Assembly (NCBI GenBank): GCA_029194465.1
Contig: JARFXS010000017.1
Location: 1-41,349, forward strand
Reading direction: 5' to 3'
From: Candidatus Nitrosocosmicus sp.
Lineage (GTDB): Archaea; Thermoproteota; Nitrososphaeria; Nitrososphaerales; Nitrososphaeraceae
DNA length: 41,349 nt
In this document: positions 9,395-18,185 of the stretch, in pieces
Layout of the letters: each line of letters starts with the position of its first letter
Position numbering within the stretch: position 1 is the first letter of the stretch
Notes under the pieces: model-generated
Told to the model about the DNA's origin: nothing
Database searches by the model: none
What the model saw: the letters and a program-made list of their open reading frames with translations, nothing else
Made by a program: the position numbers and the translations under genes

Positions 9395-9853
9395 ATGAGT
9401 AGCGTAAGTGAGATAATGTCCTTTAGGGAACCATGGACAATTGCTGCATATTCCAATAAAACTGCGCGTGACGTAGCTGCTATTCTAACCAAAAATCGTA
9501 TTGGATCCTTAATTGTGATAGATAAGGACAATACTCCTATCGGAATTATTACTGAAAGTGACTTGGTCAAACGCGTTTGTTTAGAGAACTATAATGCCGA
9601 TAAAGTTCTCGTTGAAGAGATCATGTCTTCCCCACTAATTACTGTCATGACTTATGATTCAGTTGATACCGCATCGAGAATCATGCTTTCAAATAAGATC
9701 AAACGACTACCTGTTCTAGAGGCCGATAACCGCATTATTGGGATAATAAGTGTTACTGATATCACACGTCATCTTGCCAAAATACTGCTTGATGATTATA
9801 ATAGGCATAGATCGTTAAAGAAAATCCTGGAAATGAATGATGTATCAAACTAG
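9395..9853 (+). CDS. Protein with two CBS domains
   Basis: 152 residues, nearly all made of a tandem CBS pair (Bateman module): residues about 10-70 with RIGSLIVIDKDNTPIGIITESD and about 75-135 with KIKRLPVLEADNRIIGIISVTD. Such modules sense adenine nucleotides or related ligands. With no effector domain attached it may regulate a partner protein. It is clearly related to the protein at 22111-22524. The EIMS motif before each half is typical of stand-alone archaeal CBS proteins. ATG start at 9395 fits the TATA-like box upstream. Confidence 0.85.
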   Translation: MSSVSEIMSFREPWTIAAYSNKTARDVAAILTKNRIGSLIVIDKDNTPIGIITESDLVKRVCLENYNADKVLVEEIMSSPLITVMTYDSVDTASRIMLSNKIKRLPVLEADNRIIGIISVTDITRHLAKILLDDYNRHRSLKKILEMNDVSN

Positions 9854-10293
9854 AAATAGATGTTTGAACTCTACTCTACTATATCGTATATAAGAGATCT
9901 GTACAACTCTAGTAATTCCTTGTAGCATTTTACAAAATTGAAGAAAGGTATTTTTTTAAAATTTAATCATTTATTTTGATTGGCGAAGAGTTAGACTATT
10001 GTCGTTGAAAACTCAAATTGTGAGTAGACGTGGGGATGTAATTAATGGATGTTCTATCCTTTCTTGATATTGATTTGTTGGTCCAGAGTTAAATCAAATC
10101 CGAAATAGGGTTAGAATAGCAACGGCAGCAACTTCTGAGCAATGTTTCCTAATAATTGTCATTGATACATAACCTGACCATGGTGTTACAATTTTAGAAA
10201 ATCAAAATGGAGACTTTAATACCATAGCATTTGTGGGAATACAATGTTGAATGGAAATGGTTAAATTATGTTCGTATTTTTTATTAATAAAAT
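9854..10293. other. Intergenic before tRNA-Thr
   Basis: About 440 bases. A T-rich stretch (10277-10285) just before the tRNA may be part of its promoter. I found no coding ORF; the longest frames here run through the tRNA and are shadows. Confidence 0.4.
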
Positions 10294-10367
10294 GCCTTGG
10301 TAGCTCAGCCTGGCCAGAGCGTTGCCTTGGTAAGGCAAAGGTCGCGGGTTCAATTCCGCCCAAGGCT
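10294..10367 (+). tRNA. tRNA-Thr (GGT)
   Basis: Acceptor GCCTTGG (10294-10300) pairs fully with CCAAGGC (10360-10366), and the discriminator base is T. The D arm has GCTC/GAGC, and the anticodon stem TTGCC/GGCAA encloses the loop TTGGTAA with anticodon GGT. The T arm reads GCGGG-TTCAATT-CCGC: the 3' side is one base short of the expected CCCGC, so it is 16 instead of 17 bases. This is probably a dropped C in a run of C. CCA is not encoded. Confidence 0.85.
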
Positions 10368-10789
10368 TTCTTTGTAGCCCAAAAGAAAGCCATTTTGAAC
10401 TCCTTCGTGAACAAGTTAATGATGAAGTCATCTTACCAAAATCGGTAAGAAATAGTGTTAACCATCACTTTGATTGGGAGGTATAAGCATTATTTAGAAA
10501 AGAATTTTAATCGACACACTGCTAATGCACTAATCTCCAAATAGATTTCTCGTAAAATTAGATATTTGTCGACTACCGGTCTGAATCTTTCAAATTGATC
10601 ACACGTTTTCAACATTTTATCTCACCAAGCGGTAAGGATTAACGAAAATTCTTAGGTTTTGAACATCTCAGATCGTCTGGGAGAGATATATAAGATTTGA
10701 TTTTTGTCCAGCATCTGTCCTGCTTTAGTAATCTATCAATCAAAAAACCCGAAAATGTTTATATTGCCATGTAAATATTTATTGATAAT
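10368..10789. other. Intergenic after tRNA-Thr
   Basis: About 420 AT-rich bases with no recognised gene. It presumably includes the tRNA terminator and the promoter of the secreted-protein gene. Confidence 0.35.
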
Positions 10790-11520
10790 TTGAACAAGAT
10801 AAACTCTTTTCCAAAACGAGGTCTAACGTTTTCTTATTGTTTGAGTGGTGTGTTAGTATTACTTTTATTTAGCTTGGGTGTATCTACTTCTAATGCCCAA
10901 AACTCGGGGGAAAATCTCCAATCCTCTGTACAGATATCAAAATCATCTACGAATTCTTATCAAATCGTAAATGAAACTGCATACATAAAACCATTTTTTG
11001 ATACCTCCTATATAATTAGTGGGAGTAGTAACTTGTTGAATAACTCACAGAACATTATTAACTCGACAATAATTAATGACTTTCTTTCTTCGCCTACCGC
11101 AGGCTATATAATGGAGCCAAATAATTCTTCTAATTCAACCACCAACGCAACAAATGTATTGCCTGCTCTACCAAACCCTTTTGTTGATCAGGGAACGATC
11201 AGCACTACGATCCAAAAACAACTGTTTGAAGCAATTGATTCTGCAGTAGATATTGATTATTTTGAAGTAGATATAAAATGCACCTTTGGAAACAAGATCC
11301 AGGATTGGAATTGTGACGTGTATAGCCTACCAACCTACTTTTTGAATTTACTAAACAACTCAGTGATCCAAATCCAATCATTAATATTGATTTATAACAC
11401 TTATTCTTTTAGAATTTACCTTCTTCGATTAAAATTGGTTCATATATCGCATCTTCATCTAACGAGTATTTTGAGAAGAAAATTATCGAACAAAGTTCTC
11501 AATTTATGAGATTTAGTTAG
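10790..11520 (+). CDS. Secreted protein of unknown function, 3' end probably frameshifted
   Basis: TTG start at 10790. Residues about 10-37 make a signal peptide (basic start, then LSGVLVLLLFSLGVSTSNAQ with an Ala-x-Ala-like cleavage region). The mature part is rich in Asn, Ser and Thr, typical of exported archaeal proteins. After about residue 200 the reading frame becomes unlike a protein (Ile/Leu/Arg/His-rich), while another frame from about 11413 reads NLPSSIKIGSYIASSSNEYF and continues to a stop at 11518-11520. The second reading matches the character of the mature protein, so one indel near 11400-11413 is likely. Function unknown; cell-envelope location is inferred from the signal. Confidence 0.6.
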
Positions 11521-11894
11521 ATTTCTGGAAATACTTTTTTTATTTTAAGAACCAACTATAAACAATGGATACTTAAAAGATGTAAGCCCGCCTAGAAAAG
11601 GATCTTGTTCTTTGCTTTGGTAGTGAAAATTAGTTAGTTAATCATTTTTCCATAGTATTTCCTTTAGTTTTTTAAATCTAAATCTTAGAATGGATACCCA
11701 GATTAATTTCATGTTGATTTGATTTTGAAAAGGAATGATTTATTAAACATTATGACAAATCAAACACTCGGGATTGAATTTCGGCGATATTCCTACTGAT
11801 TAAAGCATTTACAATTCATGATATATATATTAGTGTTTCAAAATTAACCTTAGTTAAGGTTGTAGAGTCAGCTAAATAAATAATAATATTTTGG
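11521..11894. other. Intergenic, no gene seen
   Basis: About 370 AT-rich bases. I looked here for a 5' half of the adjacent tRNA-Leu-like sequence and found none (no GCGGGG or D-arm consensus). Confidence 0.35.
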
Positions 11895-11895
11895 A

Positions 11896-11963
11896 GACGC
11901 GGGACTTAAGATTCATATAAGGGATCCGTCTAGGGGTCCGTGGGTTCAAATCCCACCCCCGCA
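11896..11963 (+). tRNA. tRNA-Leu (TAA)-like sequence, 5' half missing or degenerate
   Basis: The T arm is perfect: GTGGG (11940-11944), TTCAAAT, CCCAC (11952-11956), followed by CCCCGC and A, like the 3' acceptor end of tRNA-Leu. Upstream, GGGACTTAAGATTC has the form of a Leu TAA anticodon region, and CCGTCTAGGGGTCC suits a class II variable arm. Between them lies an extra stretch (roughly 11911-11922), perhaps an intron. No matching 5' acceptor or D arm is present. It may be a tRNA fragment, such as an old integration site, or an unusual intron-bearing gene. Confidence 0.4.
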
Positions 11964-12301
11964 CCTTTCTATATGGCTTTTCTACCAGAATTGAGGCTCG
12001 GTCTTGTCCTCTAAATCTGTTTGGACTTGTCAAAGTCATATGTCTTGCTTACACTTGTAACTCAACTTACAGACTATGAAAAAGCCAGCATAAAATTTTT
12101 GTACTTACAATATGTTAAAATTGTATTAGAAACAAAACCTTTGAGATAAATTGATGTATATCATTAAAGTGAGCTGACGAGAATAAATCAACGATATAGG
12201 TTGTATTGCTTGTTCATATGACCTAACGCATAACTTAATGATTTTTTCTACGGAGCTTTATTTCAAAGGTCTTGTTACTGCTATTCATGAGTTCGGTTTT
12301 A
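11964..12301. other. Intergenic, no gene seen
   Basis: About 340 bases between the tRNA-Leu-like sequence and pdxT. No integrase fragment or repeat was recognised. Confidence 0.35.
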
Positions 12302-12967
12302 TCATTTTTCTTTTCTGGATTTATTGTATTCTACCATTAACTTTACTAAATTGGTATGGAACCTGTTATCGTTGGCAGGATTCAGGATGAAATGATGTTC
12401 CCAGATATTTATTCTGCCTAAGGCTGCAATCTTCATCATATTCCATAATAATTTCTACATCATTACCGATCTCAATTATGGCTGGACTCTTATAAAAAAC
12501 TCCATTAAATTTATTTTCTTTCTCCTAAATATATATGTAATTCGAACTCAAAGATTCATGTTGACGTCCGAAGGCGTTACGTTCTGTATAACGTCCAGAA
12601 CTTTTAATAATGCTTGTTTTTATCTCTTCAATAGTTTTATCATATGCCTTATTCGATAGCATTATGAGTCCAACACAAGTTCCTAGTATTGGCAGGCCCG
12701 CTTGGATCTTTTTTCTGATTAAATCTGGTTGAACCCCTTTTAAGAATAAGAGCATACCTATGGCTATGCTTTCACCTCCTGGAATAATTAGTCCATCAAT
12801 TTCGTCTAAATCTTGGCGAATCTTTCAAATAGATTACTGTGCCTTCAATTTCCAGTTCTTTAAATGACTCCCTAATTGCGTTTGAATTTTTCTCAATATC
12901 GCCTTGAATACTTAGGATACCTACTTTTAAGAGGGTTCAAACTGCAGGTCCTCTCTCTTGCATTCAT
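12302..12967 (-). pseudogene. pdxT: PdxT, glutaminase subunit of PLP synthase, multiply frameshifted
   Basis: PdxT releases ammonia from glutamine and passes it to PdxS to make pyridoxal 5'-phosphate. The protein can be followed piece by piece across frames: VGILSIQGDIEKN, LIIPGGESIAIGMLL, the nucleophile Cys in LGTCVGLIML, ERNAFGRQHES, and the catalytic His/Glu in GTSFHPE, ending NRFHTNLVKLMVEY at the stop (12302-12304). At least five shifts are needed, near 12928, 12825, 12550, 12525 and 12380. All catalytic motifs are preserved. The ATG at 12967 overlaps the pdxS stop (ATGA), so the two formed one operon. Preserved residues in a gene with so many shifts suggest poor base calling rather than decay. 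Confidence 0.8.
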
Positions 12968-13905
12968 GAATCTAAATTTTTCGTGTCTAATCCGATAAGT
13001 GACTTTTTTCATCTACCATCTTTTGAGCCTCCAAAACCTCCTTTTCATTATCATAAAATGTAGTGGCCAATACAACCGCTTTTGCCCTTGACGAAGGGTC
13101 GTCTGATTTGAAAATCCCTGAACCAACGAAAACACCATCACAACCTAATTTCATCAGGAAAGAGGCATCAGCTGGAGTAGTAATACCACCAAGGCTGCAA
13201 AGTTTACTATGGGAAACCTACCTAGTCTGCCTACTTCGATGCTACCTCATAAAACCTATAATCCCTAGCGAGTTTTATTATTTCTTGATAATCGTTATCC
13301 AAATAGGCTGCCTTTAATAACCTTATTTCCTTATTCAATTTTCTAATATGATTAACCGCTTCAACAACATTTCCAGTTCCGGGTTCACCTTTAGTTCTTA
13401 TCATTGAAGCCCCTTCCTCTATTCTTCGTAATGCCTCACCCAAATTCTTTGCACCATTTACAAAAGGTGTAGTAAACTCCCACTTCCAAATGTGATTTTC
13501 TTCGTCAGCGGGAGTTAATACTTCGCTCTCATCGATCATATCTACTCCACAAGTTTCGAGCATTTTAGCTTCGGAGTAATGACCTATTCTACATTTTGCC
13601 ATGATAGGGATTGAAACGGCATTCATTATCTCTTCGATCGTTTTTACTCCAGCTGTTCTTGCTACCCCTCCTGCCTTTCTAACATCATAAGGCAACTTGT
13701 CCAAAACCATCACAGCTACCGCTCCCGCTTCTTCTGCTATTTGAGCTTGTTCAACATTAGTAACATCCATAATAACTCCGTGTTTTTGCATGTGGGCAAA
13801 GCCCCTTTTTACTAAAATACTCCCTTTTACAACTGTGTTGTCTCCTTGCGTCGAGACCTTTTGACCCTTCATTTTCCTGTTTGCGGGTATTAATGAAATA
13901 GCCAT
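12964..13905 (-). pseudogene. pdxS: PdxS, PLP synthase subunit, frameshifted in the 3' third
   Basis: PdxS condenses ribose 5-phosphate, glyceraldehyde 3-phosphate and ammonia to pyridoxal 5'-phosphate. The main frame (13905-13231) has [48 protein letters not shown] and the phosphate-binding [12 protein letters not shown]. After VASK the frame is lost, but the protein continues in other frames as [15 protein letters not shown], then [16 protein letters not shown] and [13 protein letters not shown], ending in DTKNLDS at 12964. Three shifts are needed (about 13230, 13193 and 12995); one looks like a missing G in a G run. The N-terminus is somewhat longer than in most PdxS. A TATA-like element lies near 13930-13940. 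Confidence 0.85.
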
Positions 13906-14117
13906 GTTTTTTTATTAAATAAAACGCTATATAGGTATATTTTTTCAAAATGGTTTACATTGGAGATAAGAAAAATTTAGATTCTTGTCGTATATTTATT
14001 GAAAAGGATTTGTGACTTTGATTTAATAATATTCAGATATCATAATTGCGACTTGCTAGTCTTAAATCGTCAAACTCAATAGCAAAATTTAAAAAGGAAC
14101 CGTCTTTATTACAATTA

Positions 14118-14465
14118 ATGACTTTACCAAAAGGGTATAAACCTAGTGCACAAACTGGATCTGGTAGTAGTAATAGTGGTAGTAGTAATAGTGGTGGTGG
14201 CAGTAGTGGTTCATCAGGAGCAAGCAGAGACGAAATCGAGCGCATGATTGGCCGTAGAGTCGAAAATATGAGAGGTATTATTGTTTTGGGCTTTATTTTA
14301 TGTTGGGTGGCTACAGCTGGTGGTGTCTATGTTGGTGTTACTGTGTATCCATGGGCATATCCGTTACCAAGTGGTATATATGCTCTATCTGTTTTGACCG
14401 TTATTGAAGTTTTGGGAATGATCTGGATGCTGAAAATAGCTGGTGAAAAACCAGTAAGGATGTAA
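14118..14465 (+). CDS. amoX: AmoX, small membrane protein next to amoA
   Basis: From the ATG at 14118 the protein has 115 residues; the longer frame from a TTG at 14046 adds an unlikely leader. After MTLPKGYKPSAQTG comes a Ser/Gly/Asn-rich linker (about residues 14-34), a charged helix (ASRDEIERMIGRRVENMRG), and two membrane segments (about residues 53-73 and 82-105). Its place 151 bases before amoA on the same strand, and its two helices, match the conserved archaeal AmoX, a candidate extra subunit of ammonia monooxygenase. The function of AmoX is not established. Confidence 0.75.
   Translation: MTLPKGYKPSAQTGSGSSNSGSSNSGGGSSGSSGASRDEIERMIGRRVENMRGIIVLGFILCWVATAGGVYVGVTVYPWAYPLPSGIYALSVLTVIEVLGMIWMLKIAGEKPVRM
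14162..14220 (+). repeat. AGT/GGT-rich trinucleotide repeat in amoX
   Basis: Irregular run of AGT, GGT and AAT codons that encodes the Ser/Gly/Asn linker of AmoX. Slippage-prone; length may vary between strains. Confidence 0.75.
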
Positions 14466-14586
14466 TATCCTCCATTTTATCTTTTTAAGTTCAAAAATTA
14501 TAGATATTATTAATAGTTTAGAAATAGTCATAATTAAATTATTTATTCAAGTAATTGTAGATTTTTAAAAAAATATACACAAAATC

Positions 14587-14594
14587 TTATATAC
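14587..14594 (+). promoter_or_regulatory. TATA-like box of amoA
   Basis: TTATATAC lies 23-30 bases before the amoA ATG. This spacing implies a leaderless or nearly leaderless transcript; no Shine-Dalgarno site is seen. amoA can thus be transcribed apart from amoX. Confidence 0.5.
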
Positions 14595-14616
14595 TACCTA
14601 TAAGAACAGCATAATA

Positions 14617-15267
14617 ATGGTCTGGTTAAGACGTACAACTCACTATTTGTTCATAGTTGTTGTTGCAGTAAATAGTACGTTGCTTACAATCAACGCAGGA
14701 GATTATATCTTCTATACTGACTGGGCATGGACATCATTCGTCGTATTCTCGATTTCTCAATCCACAATGCTTGTGGTAGGAGCTATATACTATATGTTGT
14801 TTACAGGTGTCCCTGGCACGGCTACGTATTACGCAACTATTATGACGATTTATACATGGGTTGCCAAAGGAGCATGGTTCGCATTGGGATACCCGTACGA
14901 TTTTGTCGTGGTTCCTGTTTGGATACCGTCTGCTATGTTATTGGATTTGGCGTACTGGGCAACAAGAAGAAACAAACACGCGGCTATATTAATTGGTGGT
15001 GTATTGGTAGGAATGTCACTCCCACTGTTTAATATGATTAACTTATTGCTGGTTGCCGACCCATTGGAAATGGCATTCAAATATCCTAGACCCACATTAC
15101 CACCATACATGACTCCAATTGAACCACAGGTAGGAAAGTTCTATAACAGTCCTGTCGCGTTGGGAGCCGGAGCTGGAGCGGTGCTATGTGTACCTATAGC
15201 GGCCTTGGGTGCAAAACTCAACACTTGGACCTATAGATGGATGGCTGCCTGGAGTAAGTGGGACTAA
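14617..15267 (+). CDS. amoA: Ammonia monooxygenase subunit A
   Basis: 216 residues, the standard length of archaeal AmoA. Part of the membrane-bound copper enzyme that oxidises ammonia to hydroxylamine, the first step of energy metabolism. Diagnostic stretches are the start MVWLRRTTHYLFIVVVAVNS, TDWAWTSFVVFSISQSTML and AWFALGYPYDFVVVPVWIPS, and the end NTWTYRWMAAWSKWD. Several membrane helices cover the chain. The frame is intact. amoX lies upstream; amoB is almost 6 kb downstream and amoC is absent from the window, the dispersed arrangement of soil-type (group I.1b) ammonia oxidisers. A poly-T terminator follows directly. Confidence 0.97.
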   Translation: MVWLRRTTHYLFIVVVAVNSTLLTINAGDYIFYTDWAWTSFVVFSISQSTMLVVGAIYYMLFTGVPGTATYYATIMTIYTWVAKGAWFALGYPYDFVVVPVWIPSAMLLDLAYWATRRNKHAAILIGGVLVGMSLPLFNMINLLLVADPLEMAFKYPRPTLPPYMTPIEPQVGKFYNSPVALGAGAGAVLCVPIAALGAKLNTWTYRWMAAWSKWD

Positions 15268-15271
15268 ACCC

Positions 15272-15287
15272 ATTTTTTTTATTTTAG
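15272..15287 (+). terminator. Poly-T terminator after amoA
   Basis: A run of eight T plus ATTTTAG starts five bases after the amoA stop. T-rich tracts are the usual archaeal termination signal. amoB has the same arrangement. Confidence 0.55.
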
Positions 15288-15553
15288 AAATCAAAATTTA
15301 TTAAAAATTAGGAACCTATACATAATATTAGAATTCTCAAAAATATTCTTTAAACCGGATTAGTGAAAGTAATTCTATTATCAAGTTCTATTAGATTATA
15401 TTAAGTTAGATATAGTCTCTGACCGACTTGACTTTGCAATCTTAATTTCGTACTATATTGTGGTTGTTGTTGCAACAATATTGATAATCTAGTCATTTTG
15501 GATTGATTATAGGATTTCACAGTTACAATTGGTCTCTTGTTCTATTAGTCCAA

Positions 15554-15572
15554 ACATCTTTTGAAAAGATGT
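15554..15572. repeat. Perfect 9-bp inverted repeat
   Basis: ACATCTTTT-G-AAAAGATGT. A hairpin with a one-base centre is too tight for RNA as such, but the site could be a symmetric protein-binding site. Confidence 0.5.
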
Positions 15573-16689
15573 GTGAATATCGCAATTTCCCTAAATTATT
15601 TAAGGATAATACAAAAAGTAAAATTAAACGATATTTGCCTTACAAATGAGGTTGAATATGTTGACCAACCGTTTGATTTGCATATAAATGGGAATGCATA
15701 TAGATACATTAAGGGAAATTAATTAAATGAATGTGTCTCAAGTGACACAGGTTAATCTTTCTCATATGCAAAACTTATTCCTACTATTGATAATAAAAAT
15801 TAATCCAATGACCAGCAGATTGTGACTATATACTACATATTAAATTAATCAAATTATAAAAGATAGAAAGATCTCTTTTGTGTAATGTCCAAACAGCTTT
15901 ATTTCTTTACATCTTAAGATGTCTTCCATTTGTTATCCTACTATAGGCTGTCCAGGAAACCAACACTTTTCATGTCATTCACCGGTCTCTGAATCAAACA
16001 GTTTGAAGACATCTATAAAATAATAGAATCAAAATCCAAAACACAAAATATAGCGCTTATCTCACAATAAGAGAAATAGAGAGAAAGAGCTGTTGGAGCT
16101 GGTAGACGACGTTTCAAACTGGATGTTAAAGAGAGGGTTATCATTATCAAAGTCTTGGTGTAATTTTGTCCCTATACATCACCTATATCTTGACAGGTTT
16201 TATGTTTGACCTTAGCTTTCTAGGAATGGAAAAAACTTTCCTCAACAATAATTATCATTACCTATTAAGAAGGAGAAAAGTTGTGTGCTAATTGGAGGAC
16301 AGAAAGAGTACAACGAGAACCATTCTGCAAAGAGGATAGTGGTATAACATGTCATGCCATCTGCAGGATAAAAAAGTACAGGATAATGAATGAGGTGTTA
16401 AGGAATAAGGTGAGAAAATATGATGGAGTTTCAGATATGATATCGACTTGTAAACTATAGGATAATGCATACCTGTTAGTTACCAGATGAATGATGATGG
16501 TTAGAAGATATGATCAATCCCTTTTGATTACGCAAATGATCTAATGTGCTTGTCTAATGACGTAAAATTGGCAGAAGAAAAGTAATTCATATTCTACATT
16601 GACCGGAAAGAAGAATGCATTTGAGATTAAATACCCCAAGATTAGGACCATTGTTGTTACACAAATACAAAAGACCTACCTAAAGTATC

Positions 16690-16711
16690 TGGACTAGCAT
16701 GCATTAGTCCA
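16690..16711. repeat. 7-bp inverted repeat around a GCATGC core
   Basis: TGGACTA, eight bases (GCATGCAT), then TAGTCCA: a possible hairpin or binding site in the otherwise empty stretch between amoA and korB. Confidence 0.45.
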
Positions 16712-17219
16712 AGCATCTGGAGGCACGAAAGAAAACAACCTTTTGAAGGTTTCATCGATATATTAGGTTTAGTCTTGATATCGCTCTTTCTATTGGTTAC
16801 ATGACAAAAAAAAGCATACAAAGGTATACCAAACTAGTCATAGTTATCCAAAGTATATCTATACATCCAATGAATTTATCTAATAACGGTATCCTTGGAT
16901 TAACGATATGAAACCCAATGGGCAAGCAACTACTGAATTTTTGGTTAGTTAGTACTAAGTATTTATCTTAAGGAATTGATAAAGAAAATTATAAAAAACA
17001 CTCCTTAATAACAGAAATTTTCGTAGTATAGTCATATTATGATGAGCATAACTATGGTAAACCACCGATAACTGTGAAAAATTTTTTCTATCTTGTGTGA
17101 ATATTTGTTTATACAGATTATTACATCGAGGCCAGAGTGATATTTTTGCAGGATATAAACTTTTAGTACGAAGATAGTAAAATATGAATTTTTAAGAGGG
17201 ACTAGTATTCAATACAAGG

Positions 17220-18185
17220 CTATTTTGATCTAAGCTCATCAAGCAACTTGTCTATATTGATATTTGGATTTCCATTTTTATCTCTTATTCTTTGCAGTGC
17301 TGGTGGATATTTCTTATAATTGTCAATTCTGCTTTGTATTCTCTCTTCATATGTAGGCGTATTCTTATTTTCATAAAATACCCCGACAGGAATTCTATTT
17401 TCCCATTCCTTTGATTTTTCTATAGCTTTGATTATCTTATTTGATGACTCCTCATCATTGTCCACTACCCCGTTATACCCTTCTTCTTCTAACTTGTATA
17501 TCTTGGGAATTCTTATCGAAGGATTGTTCTCGTCTAGAGTAAAACTTTGATACCATTCCTTTGTGTTTATATCATTGTATGTAGGACAAGGCTGTAATAC
17601 GTCAATAAAGGATAAACCCTCATGTTCAATTCCCTTCTTAATAACCTCCTTTAGATGCTTAATGTCATATGAGTATCCTCTTGCTATATAAGTGAAACCA
17701 CTGATACAAGCCAATGCTATCGGATTAATACTATCATTTACATTGGGCTGAGGCAGTGATTTTGTCTTCATCCCTAATTTAAGGGTGGGTGATGCTTGCC
17801 CCTTGGTTAATCCATAAACCCCGTTATTATAAATAATATATGTGAGATCAATATTTCTTCTTCCTGAATTTACAAAATGTCCAGAGCCTATTCCTAATCC
17901 ATCTCCATCACCACCAACAGCCAGAATTTTCAAATTCGGATTGGCCAATTTGGCTCCTTGAGCGAAGGGCAAGACCCTACCATGAAGTGTGTGTATTCCA
18001 AATGTATTAATGAAATGAGGGGTTTTTCCCGAACATCCAATTCCAGAAAAAATTGCAGCTTGATGCGGCGGTATTTCTAATTCATAAAGAGACATTTGTA
18101 TTGCATTAAGTATACCAAAGTCTCCACAACCTGCACACCAGTCATTATGAACCGGTGTCTTAAAATCGGCTAATTTATACTCCAT
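17220..18185 (-). CDS. korB: 2-oxoacid:ferredoxin oxidoreductase, beta subunit
   Basis: 321 residues. The beta subunit binds thiamine diphosphate and helps convert 2-oxoglutarate or pyruvate plus CoA to acyl-CoA, CO2 and reduced ferredoxin, or the reverse. Evidence: [15 protein letters not shown] near the start, [12 protein letters not shown], and the ThDP/Mg motif [21 protein letters not shown] followed by [15 protein letters not shown]. Its ATG overlaps the end of korA by 11 bases, so translation is probably coupled. In autotrophic ammonia oxidisers this enzyme supplies TCA-cycle intermediates for biosynthesis. Substrate cannot be fixed from sequence alone; 2-oxoglutarate is the usual annotation for this type. 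Confidence 0.9.
   Translation of the reverse strand: MEYKLADFKTPVHNDWCAGCGDFGILNAIQMSLYELEIPPHQAAIFSGIGCSGKTPHFINTFGIHTLHGRVLPFAQGAKLANPNLKILAVGGDGDGLGIGSGHFVNSGRRNIDLTYIIYNNGVYGLTKGQASPTLKLGMKTKSLPQPNVNDSINPIALACISGFTYIARGYSYDIKHLKEVIKKGIEHEGLSFIDVLQPCPTYNDINTKEWYQSFTLDENNPSIRIPKIYKLEEEGYNGVVDNDEESSNKIIKAIEKSKEWENRIPVGVFYENKNTPTYEERIQSRIDNYKKYPPALQRIRDKNGNPNINIDKLLDELRSK

Larger units (their letters stand above)
15288..17219. other. Long region without a convincing gene
   Basis: Almost 2 kb, AT-rich, with dense stops in all six frames. The longest open frame (16288-16470, minus) has a composition unlike its neighbours and no recognisable motif. Two hairpins are visible (15554-15572 and 16690-16711). 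No tRNA, transposase fragment or repeat array was recognised. It may hold non-coding RNA or remains of lost genes. Confidence 0.5.

Noticed and set aside
10202..10448. Two opposing ORFs of 65-70 codons across the tRNA-Thr gene
   Set aside because: Both run straight through the tRNA; their middle parts only translate the tRNA arms. Shadows, not genes.
14046..14117. N-terminal extension of AmoX from a TTG start
   Set aside because: The ATG at 14118 gives the expected AmoX length and a typical start; the extra 24 residues add no recognisable feature.
16288..16470. 60-codon minus-strand ORF in the long empty region
   Set aside because: Rich in Ser, His, Tyr and Cys with no motif, and no promoter or neighbour supports it; likely chance.
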